Source: Diplocarpon mali (lineage: Eukaryota > Ascomycota > Leotiomycetes > Helotiales > Drepanopezizaceae). From it: DNA of 64,000 nt. The notes beneath the pieces were generated by a model, which saw nothing but the letters and a program-made list of their open reading frames with translations, did no database searches and was not told where the DNA came from. The stretch's first letter is position 1. Every line of letters begins with the position of its first letter. This document shows, piece after piece, positions 42,925 to 54,741 of the stretch. The position numbers were made by a program, and so were the translations under genes. The stretch covers positions 1 through 64,000 of the forward strand of contig JAENRP010000010.1 in NCBI GenBank assembly GCA_024741835.1, in the 5' to 3' direction.

Positions 42925-44886
42925 TCATCTCCCGTTGATGATATCGTCAACCAGCTTTTCCGCGTGAGCATCTGCCACACGTCAGTCAACTGCCAAGCGA
43001 CGACAGGTCATGGAAACCCACAAGTAGCGCCTTGCGTATGGCCTGGTGGCGTGAACGCAAACGAAGAGGAATCAATGATTCTCAGATTCTGTACCCCGAA
43101 CACCTGCCCACGACTATCCACAACAGCCATACTAGGATTCGCGCGTCCCATCATGCCTTTTGAACGTCAGGACACCCCATCACAATCGAAAATTCCGCCA
43201 TTGCAAACCCACCGGTAGAAGTCGCGTGATGGATCGCTCCAACGGCCTCGTGCGTCACGTACTTCAGAATCTCCGCGTAGCCCGTCACGTCTGCCCCGGG
43301 CGCATGCTCCGGACCGATCTTGACGCTTGGGTCGAGGAAAGCCTGGGTGGCGGCTGAGAAACTGGCGCGGTACGATGCTGGGAATTTCTCCCAGCCTGGT
43401 TCGGATGTTAACTTCAGCACGAATTTCCAACTTTAGGTGCTATCGTACCGATATAGTCACCGGCTCCCAGGCCCAAGATACCAGTTTGATTCGTGATGTA
43501 CTCGTGAGTGACTTTGGCGAGTAGAGTGGCGTTGTCTGTGAACGCGGACGTCGAAAGCGTGTTGACTGGGAAAGTCACTCCGCCAGCATTCGTGGTATCC
43601 TGCACAGCGTGAGAAAGATGAAGCTAGGATCGGGGAAGACAAGTACTGACATGCATGTTTTGGCCCACACCCGGCAAATCCTTTACAACCGAGATGTTGT
43701 ACTTCCCCAGTGTCTCCGCAGGTCCTACGCCAGAAACGATTAGGAGTTGAGGAGAATGGAACTTAGAAGTCAGTCGCCAGTCCCGAATTGTATGGGGGAA
43801 CCTCACTGCACCGGCACTCAGGATGACCTCCTTACGAGCCTTAATCATGTAGGGATATCCTGCAGTAGATACGTTGACTCCAGTCGTCGTCTTGTGATCG
43901 CTAAACACCACAATCATAGCCTGTGTCGATTGGTACACTTTCAGATTCAAACGAGAATTATACAAGCTGTCTTGCAAGAGAGAAGCTCCCGAGGAGCTTC
44001 TCTGTTGATTTTCCGGATCGACCGTGAATGGCGTCCACTGCGAGCCATTCAAAACCCCGCCGCTGAAGCCGTCTGAAGCTGGGATCCCAGCAGCAGTGAA
44101 GGCCTGCTGTCCACCAGACGAGATGCCTAATGCACCGTTGGGATGAAATACGTGGAGAGGACCTCCAGCCGGGCTGTACGCGCTCGTATTGAAGAGTTGA
44201 TCCGTGGTGGCGTTTGCTGGTCTCTTCTTCCTGTTGGGCGTCGTGAAGTTGACCGATTTCTGGAAATACTGCAGCATGTGGTCCCGCGCAAAAGCATCAT
44301 CACCGACCTGCTCGGCCCATGCGTCGTACGAGCCAGAGGATCTTCTGTGGATATTGTTGGCAAGTTCTGCTGATGCTCTGCACGATCTTACCTGTGGTAT
44401 ATCAACTGATTTCTCGCCGGGCTCCCTCCGATACATTTTTCCTGTGCGTAATGGATAACCTGGTTGTCGAGTTGCTAGCCGCAAGTCAACAACTTGATCA
44501 CCCGGACGCTCATCGTGCCTCCGTACTGGCTGTGGAATGGTGACCAGCCCCCAGTCAATCAAGGGCTGGACATCCGTCGGGTCTGCGCTGACATATTTCG
44601 TCGAGTAGAACGGAATCTGACTCTGGTTACCGTTGCTGTACTCGTTAGAAGCGCCAGCTTCGATCACCGCGACCGTCTCGTTGAGGTTCTCGGCAAGTCT
44701 GGTGGCAACGACTAAACCAGCTGTTCCGCCTCCAACGACAACGGAATCGTAGCTTTCATTCACGAGCGGCACCCCGAAATACGAGCCGATAAGGTACGAT
44801 CCTGGGAGCCCGGTAATACCATACCGAGCGCTTGCAGCTCCAAGGAACCAAGTGGCGAAAGACGCAGTCCAGATTGAAGAGCGCAT
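42925..44886 (-). CDS. Secreted GMC-family oxidoreductase (aryl-alcohol oxidase type), internally shortened
   Basis: FAD enzyme of the glucose-methanol-choline family, likely extracellular alcohol or sugar oxidation producing H2O2. Eight exons fit one frame: 44,886-44,527; 44,474-44,392; 44,344-43,807; 43,761-43,651; 43,599-43,449; 43,395-43,213; 43,156-43,022; 42,971-42,925, all introns 45-56 bp, giving 535 residues. A signal peptide begins MRSSIWTASFATWFLGAASA. The FAD motif is SYDSVVVGGGTAGLVVATRL; next come HYAQEKCIGGSPARN (joined exons), SPQLLIVSGVGPAETLGKYN, and both C-terminal catalytic regions, AIHHATST and PPGHTQGATYAHAEKL. Homologues run about 600-650 residues. Here roughly 100-130 seem absent near 43,335-43,360, between WEKFPASYRASFSA and ATQAFLDPSVKIGPE. 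The frame stays open, so it may be an altered or recently inactivated enzyme. The start is set by the signal peptide. Confidence 0.85.
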
Positions 44887-45840
44887 ATTGAGATGCTCAT
44901 TGTCCTCGAGGTTTTCAGATGATCCTTGAGTCCAGCTCAGGGGACACTTCGAGGAATGTAAGAACTTCGTGGATTCTCTCGCTCGAGTCGGGTCACTAGT
45001 AGGACTTCGTTGCCATGCATCTGGACCTGAAATGCTCCATGGTCTTGAGCAGGCCAATAACTGTTCCTGGCTGAAGACGAGGGGCACGAAGGTAATAATA
45101 GCAAAGATAGCAAGGTAGCTATTAAGAGCCGGGCGGTTCGGTAGCACCAACGAACGTCTTGCACCGGCATCCCCAGTGATCAACCATGATCCCCGGAACG
45201 TAATGATTCGGTAGCGCCCGGTTTCAAGTTTAGAACGCCTCGAGAAAGGAATGGCGAGTACTCGATCGGAGAATGCGTGGTCGCGACATGTCTACGCTGA
45301 GCGCTTGCTGCAAACGACTCTCATCAATGGACTCCTTGACGTGTTAACGTTCGGAGAAAAATGAAAAGGTAGCATATGCTTGCACCTATACACTCTTGCT
45401 GTAGCTGCAGTGCCGGTCTCGATATTTCGCAGTGAAATGGAGTATATGAGACAGTCAGGTATGTTTGTATTGTAAAGTCTGTCCTTCTACAATGGACCTG
45501 CTTGCACCTATAAACCAACGTCCCAGGTAGGAATAAGCCAGCAAACCTACCCTTGTGTTTGTAGATCATGTCGTGAAAGTCTGACGATTTCGGCCTCGGG
45601 TGTAGTTTTGATTACCTGCCGAAAGACAAGATAAACCCGTAACAATCGACAGAAACACCAAAGATCCGTGGGTTGACAAGAACCAGGAAGAGAGATGCGG
45701 CCAGGGAATGTGTAGAGATATAAACAAACGCTCACTGATTATCAACACAGTGCTACTATACAAGCCCAGTGAAACCAAGATTACACAGACCAAAACAGGG
45801 GTATATCAACATGCGCCCGCCACTATCGTAAAAACAAGCT
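44887..45840. other. Upstream region of the GMC oxidoreductase gene
   Basis: About 950 bases separate this minus-strand start from the 3' end of the next minus-strand gene. The GMC frame stays open for 99 codons upstream of the chosen ATG, but those codons encode no family sequence. No other gene is supported. Confidence 0.6.
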
Positions 45841-48006
45841 CTATACTTCATAGTAGTAATCCTCATCCAAGCCCTCTCTGCTCGGGACAACGCCAGCGCC
45901 TTCCGGAGGACCAGCGTACCCATCTTCCAACCGGACATTCAACAGCCGTATTTTCAGCCCGTATTCGCTAACCAGGTCGACGAGCTTGTTCGTCTCGGCG
46001 GTAATTGGAGCTTGATTTAACAGCATGAGTAGGCCGTCCAGCCATTCTGAGGCCAGGCTGTGGGTTGGTGGCATCAAGGTTAGGATTGCCCGCTCGGCTG
46101 CTTCTTGGCTAGACGTCTGGAATTTCTTATCCGACGCGGGAGCAAAGCTGTTGATAGTGATCTTCGTCGAGCTCTGTTGCTTCGGCGCGTGGGAGAGCGA
46201 TTTGAGGGTCGAGATGCTGGAGATGCTGGAGGTATCGTCGGTCGCTGCAGAAACATTCGACACAACGGAGCTGATAGTACTCAGATCAATCTTCTCGCTC
46301 AGTTCGTCCTGGGGGGGTTCTTTTAGTGATTGAGAGCTGAAGTCCGCATAATGAAGATACCGGCGGTTATGGGAGAGCCGCACATATCGCCAGGTCGTGG
46401 CTGACGTCCTTTGCGTGCCGTCCCTATTTGCGTCGCTCTTGTTCAGGAGGGACTTTGAAAACCATGCTCCCTGAAGCAGGCATCTTATGCGCTGCTCCTT
46501 GACGAATTGCAGAGCTTCGTGTTTCAGCTCATCCCGGACTTGGTGCAGATGCTGACCCCATTCGTCCTCGAACGTTTCCTCGAGCAAGCCCATCTGCAGA
46601 TCTCGCAGCCGCGAGAATTCGAACTCTCCCAATTCCTCCTCAATCTCTTGAACATCCTTTGCCCTCGGAGCCTGCCCAACAACTTTCTCAATCAATATCC
46701 TTACCAATTCCGCAACCTTGTCAAAATCCTCCTGCTCGGCCATCGTTGACTTCCATAACCTAAAAAATGCCTGGAGGCTTGCAGTGTGTATTCGCGACCA
46801 TTGCAAGAGAAGCGGCCGGAAGATTTTATCGTAATTCTTCATTCCATCCAAAACCAGGTAATTCTTCGCATCCTCCACATCCGATTTATCTACATCGAAG
46901 TGTTCGTACAGGATGGTCGTGACCGCAAGGCTAGACCGTGCGACCGGACACCGTTCACTCATCGGTCGTGAGGATTGTTCAAGGAGGAGCTTCTGGAAGC
47001 CGTCTTCCTGATTTCGTACATAATCTGTCAGATCCATCATGCCCAGGAACCCCGTGTTATTAAACTCCCAGGCCGGGCTTTCTGTCTCGAACCCTAATCT
47101 CCTCCATTTCTCTGGATTGTGTCGCCTGCTTCCCTTCTTGGATGAGTCTGCGGCCAGCTCTTCTATCCGCGTCGTTATGACATTGCCCTTCTGATCCCTT
47201 CTCTCGGGCGCACTGGCCAAATGTAAACCCTTCAGGGCTCTGCGATGTTCCGGCCTCTCCAAATCCAATTTGACATCTCTCCACTTCCTCAGTAGGATCT
47301 TGGTCAAGGCCTGGAATTCCAACAGCGGATGAGCTAAATCCTGCAGCGCAGAGCTCTGCATAAGTATGTAGACCGCCTTGATCACCCCCAGGTCTTGTAA
47401 TCTCTTTATAAACTTTGGCCAATCCTCGCCTGTCCCACTGCTCTTGCCGCCATTTCCATCGCTCGTAATCGCATCCCTCATCAATGCATTGAGAAGCATC
47501 AATGCATTCGCACACAGCGCATGGTCCGCGGAATGGAGCTGCGAGACCACCATTTCGAAGAACTGAGGATATACCGCTACAGCCGGCTTCAACGCTCGAA
47601 ACCCAAAAGCCCCGGGTAATTTTATAGCCCCCCGTGAAGACTGCGGGTGCGATACGATGGCCACCAGTATAGACATCGCCCCGCGCAGAATATTAACCAG
47701 CGGATGCGTGACAATCAGCTCGACGATCCGTTCCACCAGCTCCCCAGCGCCCGTGGCCTCGAATATATCCCAGCCCATGTCTACTTCGAGGAGGCGGCTG
47801 AGCGATTGCAGGGAGTATGCGAGAGTGTTCCCGCCGGTGGTCATGATGAGGCGGCGCAGGATGTTGAGGCCGCCGGAGGAGATGAACACGTCGGCAAAGG
47901 AGGGATCGTTGATTGATGACTGTAGCTTAAAGACTGCCATCTTGCGCATGGCATCTTCCTCGCTGGAGAGGCGCGAGAGGAGAGCGGGGATGTCGGCTTG
48001 GTCCAT
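45841..48006 (-). CDS. ELMO/CED-12 domain protein, partner of a DOCK-type Rac exchange factor
   Basis: Single-exon gene of 721 residues. ELMO proteins bind DOCK180-family exchange factors and help activate Rac-type GTPases in polarised growth and actin control at the membrane. Residues about 5-270 form an armadillo-like helical region (IPALLSRLSSEEDAMRKM, LALRRL-type repeats). Residues about 290-430 fit the ELMO domain, with HNPEKWRRLGFETESPAWEF and GFLGMMDLTDYV. Residues about 530-690 fit a PH domain, including TTWRYVRLSHNRRYLHYADF and a long Ser-rich loop. A Pro-containing acidic tail (AGPPEGAGVVPS, then DEDYYYEV) could bind an SH3 domain, as the ELMO1 tail does. The start is the ATG of MDQADIP at 48,006; the frame continues ten codons upstream, but only to a GTG. 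No disruption is seen. The DOCK partnership is inferred from the family. Confidence 0.9.
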   Translation of the reverse strand: MDQADIPALLSRLSSEEDAMRKMAVFKLQSSINDPSFADVFISSGGLNILRRLIMTTGGNTLAYSLQSLSRLLEVDMGWDIFEATGAGELVERIVELIVTHPLVNILRGAMSILVAIVSHPQSSRGAIKLPGAFGFRALKPAVAVYPQFFEMVVSQLHSADHALCANALMLLNALMRDAITSDGNGGKSSGTGEDWPKFIKRLQDLGVIKAVYILMQSSALQDLAHPLLEFQALTKILLRKWRDVKLDLERPEHRRALKGLHLASAPERRDQKGNVITTRIEELAADSSKKGSRRHNPEKWRRLGFETESPAWEFNNTGFLGMMDLTDYVRNQEDGFQKLLLEQSSRPMSERCPVARSSLAVTTILYEHFDVDKSDVEDAKNYLVLDGMKNYDKIFRPLLLQWSRIHTASLQAFFRLWKSTMAEQEDFDKVAELVRILIEKVVGQAPRAKDVQEIEEELGEFEFSRLRDLQMGLLEETFEDEWGQHLHQVRDELKHEALQFVKEQRIRCLLQGAWFSKSLLNKSDANRDGTQRTSATTWRYVRLSHNRRYLHYADFSSQSLKEPPQDELSEKIDLSTISSVVSNVSAATDDTSSISSISTLKSLSHAPKQQSSTKITINSFAPASDKKFQTSSQEAAERAILTLMPPTHSLASEWLDGLLMLLNQAPITAETNKLVDLVSEYGLKIRLLNVRLEDGYAGPPEGAGVVPSREGLDEDYYYEV

Positions 48007-51000
48007 GGTGTCGCAGGGGCTTCGTGCTGGCGGCACTTCACAGTTAGTGTACAGAAATCGTATGGTATTATTCTATCCAGAACATCGGAAAAAGGTCAGC
48101 AAGGGAAAGTCTCTGCGAATTGCAATGGGCAGTTGTTGTTACCCGGGCATCGATCGCTTGTTGTTAAAATATTTGGATTCCCCTCGAAACTCGTGCGTGT
48201 CGAAAGTAGAAAAGTCCGTGCAGGGCCCAAGTCAGGGGTGTCTCGGCTATTGCAGAGCCCCTTTTTTTTTGGCGACTCACTGTTGACATTGTTAATCGGT
48301 GCCTGTATCTGTGCGTATGTTTTAATTATAAAGAGTCGGCCGGGAGAGCGCATTGTGTAGACATGGGCCGGCATAATAATCTGATGTAGCACATGCTGAT
48401 CGACCGTCACTAGAATTATTTATCACATCTTCGAGTTTCGTCAGCTTACCGATCGCTGACACCTGGTGATCAACTGACACCAATGCGGTGACGAAAACCA
48501 AGTTTTGCGAGCTACAAATCTTGGATGTTTACACAATTGAAGAAGATTGGTGATGGTTATATAGCACATGCCTGCAAGTTGAGCGCAACATTCGTCCTCG
48601 TATGGCCAGAAGTGGAAATTGCGTGAGCATCTTTGCCAAATTTTAATGCTTCAATGGAGAATACCTGCTCGTGCTTGCTCCACTGTACCTTGGGCATTCT
48701 GACGATTGACGAGAAGGCGGATGTTTCTCGATCCATCAACCTATAGTATTCTTGACCGTCGAGCCGCTCCATTATAGCCCAGTTCGGTCCGGCCGAAATT
48801 TTCCAGCACTCCGAACAATTTGATCGATATTCCGTCTATAGCTATAGCAGTATGTATTTTACTGCTGTATATAATGTTACTCCAAATATCTATGTACCTG
48901 GTTCGTGGTGACTGTGGAATAGAAGTAAATAAAGGGTTCTTGGGGAGTACGGATGATTCCGGTACCCGATTTCGCGCGATCAAGCAAACAGGAGTTTGCA
49001 AAGTACAGTATAGAGGTAGAGCTAAGTCAAGGGGTAATAGCTAACCGAAATTTGAAAAACATAAGCGGGATTTAGGTCTGGAAGGTGAGTCGACTGCCGG
49101 CAACGCCCAACTTTCATACTTTAGACCAAACGCAATTTTCGGGCTGTGAAGCAGAGCAAGTACCGGCTTTCCGGGTACCAGAGTCGGACTAAACGATTCC
49201 TAGCTTAGCTTCAATAGGCCCCTTGGACCACTTGGTAAAGACAAGTATTTGCGCGAAAAAATTACGAATTCTTTGCTCTTGGTACTTGGCGGTATTAAAC
49301 CAATGGTCTAAGTTCTCACTCCGGGATGCTTGGTAGGAGACTCAGCCGTCCCCTAGTGGAGTAGCACACTTCTCGAGGCATAAGAATACGGAGTAGTTTG
49401 TGAGAACAGAGACTTTCACAGGATGTGTCTGAAAGGCTTGGCGAAAAGGGATAGAGAGCTGGGGATTCCTGGTCATATGTAAAGCGAAAATAGGAATTTG
49501 GTCAAAGAAGAAGCTTTTTTGATTGCGGGGATAGTACTTTCATTACCGTATAATCTCAATAAACTGGTGCGATCCACTGCTTGAGCGCTGTCCTTAATCT
49601 CGGAATAGAAAGCGAAGACTTTATCTCACTGATTTTCATGATAGCTCGGCGGGCGGAAGAACGTTTTGATCCCAACTTAATCTCAATCATCTTTACTAAG
49701 ACATACAACGCTATCATTATTTGCCAGACAGTTTATGAAGAGCCCCATTTCCAAGATATTTTGCATACGCGGCGTGCAGGCCATTGATGGGTCTCACGAC
49801 TACGTAAAGTTTTTACAGTAGAGGTGTGATACTAGTATAACCTATCATAACTCGGGTGATAGCGCCATGGCAACAACGGCCAGACTTCTCAGGTCGTCCA
49901 ATGATAACAGCCAGATTCGAGTTCAGAATCTCCAGGGCCAATGTATGGTTATACTGTGTGCAAAAGCTAGCTCTGATGTCACGTGAAACCACAGTTGATC
50001 TTACTGAAAGCATTGACACGCATCAAAGCATCTTCGGGTATAAGAACAGGAGAAAACAATGTGCAGGGAATGAAAGAGACAATTTGCAAATGCTCGTAGG
50101 CGCGCTCGCGCTCATCCGAATGCGAGCTGCAGAGGACTAACTGACTCGATCATACAGTAGGGTACGGTCTCATAATACTTCCGTGAGAGCCGACTGCAAG
50201 AATGATCGAAGCGTTGAGACATCGCTGGACGCGGCATCGGGTCCTGATACGTAGCTACGAGCTTTACAAGCCTCTCCATCCGCCGCAATCGACAGTCCAC
50301 AGCCAGCAGAAGTGAAGACGGACGGTCCAAACATTTCACATGTCAGAGTCCCGATGCGCTGTTGCAAAAGTGGTTTAATTATAGTACCGTAGCCCTGCGA
50401 TTCCGAGCTACCACTGTATATACTCAAGGGATCCTGGCATTGAAAATAGATCAATACTTTACTCAGTAGAGCCTAGGAATAGAGTTCGGCTATCTTATAT
50501 ATAACAGACCTAGCCCCGCAGCCTACCGATTTGTGGATCGGATGCAAGAAATCTCGATATTAACGTCCAGCACACGACATCCTGGGCAAAACCTTGTGCA
50601 ATCCAGGCCAGTTTCGTGCATTTAAGACTGCCCAGCCGGCGTTCGACACGCCACCGGACGTCGATTTCGGATTAAAGCCAGAATCAATGTTTTGGAGTTA
50701 GATACCCAGCGGACAGGGGCAACGAGAAGCTTGAGAGCCAATTCAGGGGCACGACAAGAGATAAGGGAGATAAGGCCAGCAGGGAATGGGGCCGGATTCA
50801 TGGTGAAGCAGAAGCAGGTCTCGTACTTGGTGCAATTCCACGGAGCAGTCTGCGCGTAGTACGAGTGTATGTTTTGGTGTTTCCCCGAGAAGCCGGAGAA
50901 GTCTGTATGTCTAGGTAGATATTATTGTGTACGGCCGGGCTTTTGTTTCCTACCAACCGACGAGTTATGCAGAAATCTGCCAAATGACGTCGGTACCGGA

Positions 51001-51681
51001 GACGGGGCAAGCGAGGCGCGCTTGGCAGGCCCACTCATTCGTGAGGGGACAAGGCTGGGCGAATGGGGTCTACCGAGCAAGGTGGATCAGGCCCCGCTTA
51101 CCGGAGGGGGATTAGCGCGCGGGTATTTTCGAGCACGGTCGGGCAGTGGCGCAATGCTCGGGCGCTAGGACGCAGCATCCAGATGGATACCAGCAGAAGC
51201 AACGGCGGGAGGGTCAAAAGTCTTTGGATCGTGCCCCTCCCGCCATGACATTCCCGCCGCCCGCCATCATATAATCTCATCGGCCTCATCTGCGTCGACG
51301 TCGTCATCGTCAACCTTGCCATTCGCCCGTCATCTTGGACGCGACACTCGTTTTCCATTCCGAGCACGCGGCCTCCGACGCTTGCTGGAGCTTGGTTCGG
51401 TCTATCAAGGGGCTTTGGTTTCGCAGATCACTTCCGCAGCATCTCTTTCTTATTCGAAAAAACACCGCTCGACAAGACCAGGTGCCACTCTGCGATATCA
51501 GTTGATCCGTCCGATCCTCAATAATCGAGCAGACCAAGGCGACGACCAGCGTGAGAAGACAGCCCTGTTGCCCAGTATTTTCATCTCTGCTGTGCAGCAT
51601 ATTCTTGCATTTCGAGATTTGGGGGGACGCTCCAGCTCAATACCCGGAACTCCGTCCGAGCACGCCGACTCCAATATCACC
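48007..51681. other. Long intergenic region between divergent ELMO and MscS genes
   Basis: About 3.7 kb without a supported gene. One 94-codon minus frame (50,454-50,170) has protein-like composition (GPDAASSDVSTLRSFLQSAL) but no recognised domain or clear upstream exon. The last 450 bases are GC-rich and pyrimidine-rich and probably form the 5' leader and promoter of the channel gene. Confidence 0.5.
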
Positions 51682-54600
51682 ATGTCGACCCCTCTGCACG
51701 AGAAAGATCAGTACTCTTTCCCAGCCTTCGCTCCTGACGACCCATCGCTTACCAGCCCCAACAACAACAACGAGCGGCGTTCCTCCGACGAGGATGGGAC
51801 TCTCCACAACGAAGACGAGGTGGACCGTAACCACCTGCGAGCCACGACCAGCTATGCCACCGGGCAGCAGGACCACCTGGACGGGAACAGATCACCAATA
51901 ACCTTGTCGGCGCAGCGCGAACACTCCCGCCGGCTGGACGACGATTTGGAGATGCTGCGAGCAGAGCGGGTTGTGTCCTCCGCCGAGAAATCCAACAACG
52001 AGAGCATGGGCCGCTCGAAATCCCTGGCCAGATCCCGCTCCCGTGCTGCTGCAGAGCCGCTCGACGACTTTGATATCGATACGACCCCAATCCACGAGAA
52101 GACGAAGATATACCAGCCGCCAGCGCACCCGACGACGAAGCTGGCCAAGGTGTTCAAGTCCATTCACAACTCGGTGTTCTTGGTTCGGTGGTTCTTTTAC
52201 ATTGCGCCTCTTGCCGCGCTTCTTACGATACCGATTATCATCGGGTTTGTTACATTTGAGGATGCATCAGTAGGCGGGGTCAAACTCGCTTGGTTCGGGA
52301 TCTGGTTGGAGATTGTGTGGTTGACCCTATGGCTGGGCAGAGTACGTTGTTACCGGGACACGGAGCCATGCCCTGCTGACCCCGCATAGCTTATTGCCAA
52401 ATCTCTGCCATATCCGATGGGTCTGATCTCAAGCTTGTTTACGAACAACAGCAAGAAATGGAGAGACCTAGGAAAGGCCCTCGAAATCCCGGCTACGCTC
52501 TTCTTCTGGGGCCTGGCTGTTGAGATCTCCTTTCTTCCTACGATGAAGAACCACCACGTCGATGGTAGCAAGAAAACCAAATCCTGGGAAAATACGCTCA
52601 ATAAGGTCATCATCGCTGGCTTTGTGGGTTTGGCCTTGAATTTCTTCGAGAAAATTATCATCCAATTGATCGCCATCAGCTTCCATCTGCGGACCTATGC
52701 TGATCGCATCGAGGTCAACAAGTTCCAAATTTCTAGCTTGGTCAAGCTGTACGTCTACTCCAAGGACAAGATTGCAATGGAGGACTCTGAGTTTGAGGTC
52801 GATCAAACTGGACCTTCTTCCGGGGCCAGGACCCCAATGGCGTATGTCAACAAGGCTCAAAAGAAAACTCAACGGGTCTTCAACCGGGTTGGTGATGTGG
52901 CTGGGAAGGTCGCTGGTGACTTCACGGGCAATGCCGTCAAGTCCAGCACCCACCCCCACCAGGTGTAAGTCTTGTTCCTGCCCGGGATAACTTGTGCTGA
53001 TCAATTCAGTGTCCTCCAACTACTAAACAGCACCAATGGCTCCCAAGTACTGGCTCGTCGATTGTACCGTACCTTCGCCGAGGAAGACTCGGAAACGGCA
53101 TCAGCCGACGACCTCAGACCTGCGTTTGACAACGACGAGGAATCCAACGCTGCTTTCTCGATGTTCGACAAAGATCTCAACGGTGACATCTCGATGGAAG
53201 AACTCGAAGCAGTGTGTGTGGAGATTGGCCGCGAACGCAAGGCTATCACCGCATCTCTCAAGGATCTCGACTCGGTTGTTTCCAAGCTTGACGACGTCTT
53301 CATGTTCATCGTCGCCGTCATCACAATCATCGTTCTCATATCCATCATCTCGACCTCTGCCTCGGGTGTGATAACCTCGGCTGGCTCGACCCTGCTGGCT
53401 CTCTCCTGGCTCTTCTCAGCTACGGCCCAAGAATTCCTGCAGTCCTGCATCTTCGTATTCGTCAAGCACCCGTTTGACGTTGGTGACCGTGTGACCATAT
53501 ACGGCAACACCGGTGCTCAAATGAAGGGTGACGATTACTTTGTCAAGGAGATTGCTCTCTTGTACACTGAATTCAAGAAGATGGAGGGTCACGTTGTACA
53601 AGCCCCGAACAGTTACCTCAACACACTCTTCATCCTGAACCAACGTCGCTCAGGCGGCCTGGCCGAAGCCGTCCCCGTAACCGTCAAGTTTGGAACGACC
53701 ATCGATCAGATCGACACGCTGCGCACACGCCTCTTGGAATTCGTGACCTCGGAGAACAGGGAATACCAGAAGAACATCCTCACAGAATTGACCACCATCT
53801 ACGAAGCGCACAGTATCACGCTCAACGTAGTCTTCTTCTACAAATCCAACTGGCAGAACGAGCTTCTACGTCTGCAGCGCCGCAACAAATTCATCTGCGC
53901 CATGATGGTCACCATGCATGAAATCGGCATGGAAGGACCACGCATGCGTCTCGCCGGCGCCACCCAGAACTTCCCCATGCATCTGCACGACGCCTACCCG
54001 CAGGCTCAGCCCAGCGCGCCCGACGAGTCAGGCCCAGGCCCCCGGTCCGGCTCTCTCGCCCGCGAAACGCCTTTTGACAGCACGGCTCCACAACAGCCGC
54101 TGCGGTCACACCCTTCCATCCTGCGCAACCGCGGTGAGTCCGGGTCCCGCCAGCGCGGCGAGAGTATCGGCGCCATGGGCAAACGCGTCGACTTCTCGCT
54201 CGGCATGTCCGCCATCTCCTCGGGCGCTGATTATGGCGACGTGTACGAAGACCGCAAACCGTTCGTCCCGCCGCCGCGCATCACCACCACCCCCGCCTCA
54301 CCTGCGCCGGCGCGCGAGAGCCACGACCTGGCGAGCGAGGATACAGGGCTCGAACGCATGAGCACGCGGGATTCCGGACGCAGCGGCAGCGATGTCCTTG
54401 TCTCCACCAACTCGCAGCGAACGCACCGGAACCGGTTCTTCTCCCGCGGACGCTCCAGACTTGGCACGGCTGAAGAAGGTACTCGGCTCGAAGACCTGGA
54501 AGCGGGATCAAGAAACTCCGGGCCAGATGATCTGCCTGATATCCCCGAGGCGAGTGGCGGCCATGGTGCGAGTTGGGAGGATAAAGGCGGGGACGCCGTG

Positions 54601-54741
54601 AGCAGGATTGATCCCAGGACCGGGATTGTGAGTCCCCAGGCTGTGGTTGCGGATTCGGTGCGCGAGACGGGGGAGTTGCCAGCTCTGGCGGGGGCCAAGG
54701 GGGTAAGGAGGAGTCTGACGGATGGGTGGAGAAAGAGATAG
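51682..54741 (+). CDS. MscS-family mechanosensitive ion channel with EF-hand (Msy1/Msy2 type)
   Basis: Three exons (51,682-52,341; 52,390-52,964; 53,010-54,741; introns 48 and 45 bp), 988 residues. Fission-yeast Msy1/Msy2 are endoplasmic-reticulum channels that limit calcium rise and swelling in hypo-osmotic shock; the same role is inferred here. The N-terminal 160 residues are acidic and Ser/Arg-rich. Membrane segments are predicted at about 166-190, 198-218, 252-270 and 292-318. A canonical EF-hand loop [12 protein letters not shown] lies at about 464. TM5 ([18 protein letters not shown]) and the pore-lining helix (about 532-560) follow, leading into the MscS beta domain with [13 protein letters not shown]. 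The last 270 residues are disordered, rich in Ser, Pro and Arg. The start is chosen because it is the first in-frame ATG, with a good context (cacc before ATG). All parts look intact. Confidence 0.93.

Noticed and set aside
44887..45183. A 99-codon N-terminal extension of the GMC oxidoreductase
   Set aside because: It begins at a non-ATG codon, lacks family similarity and would bury the clear signal peptide starting at 44,886.
48007..48036. A ten-codon N-terminal extension of the ELMO protein
   Set aside because: The frame opens at a GTG; the ATG at 48,006 is the first standard start and fits the armadillo-like N-terminus.
51316..51681. A 122-codon N-terminal extension of the MscS channel
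   Set aside because: No ATG occurs in it, and the ATG at 51,682 has a good context and family-like following sequence.
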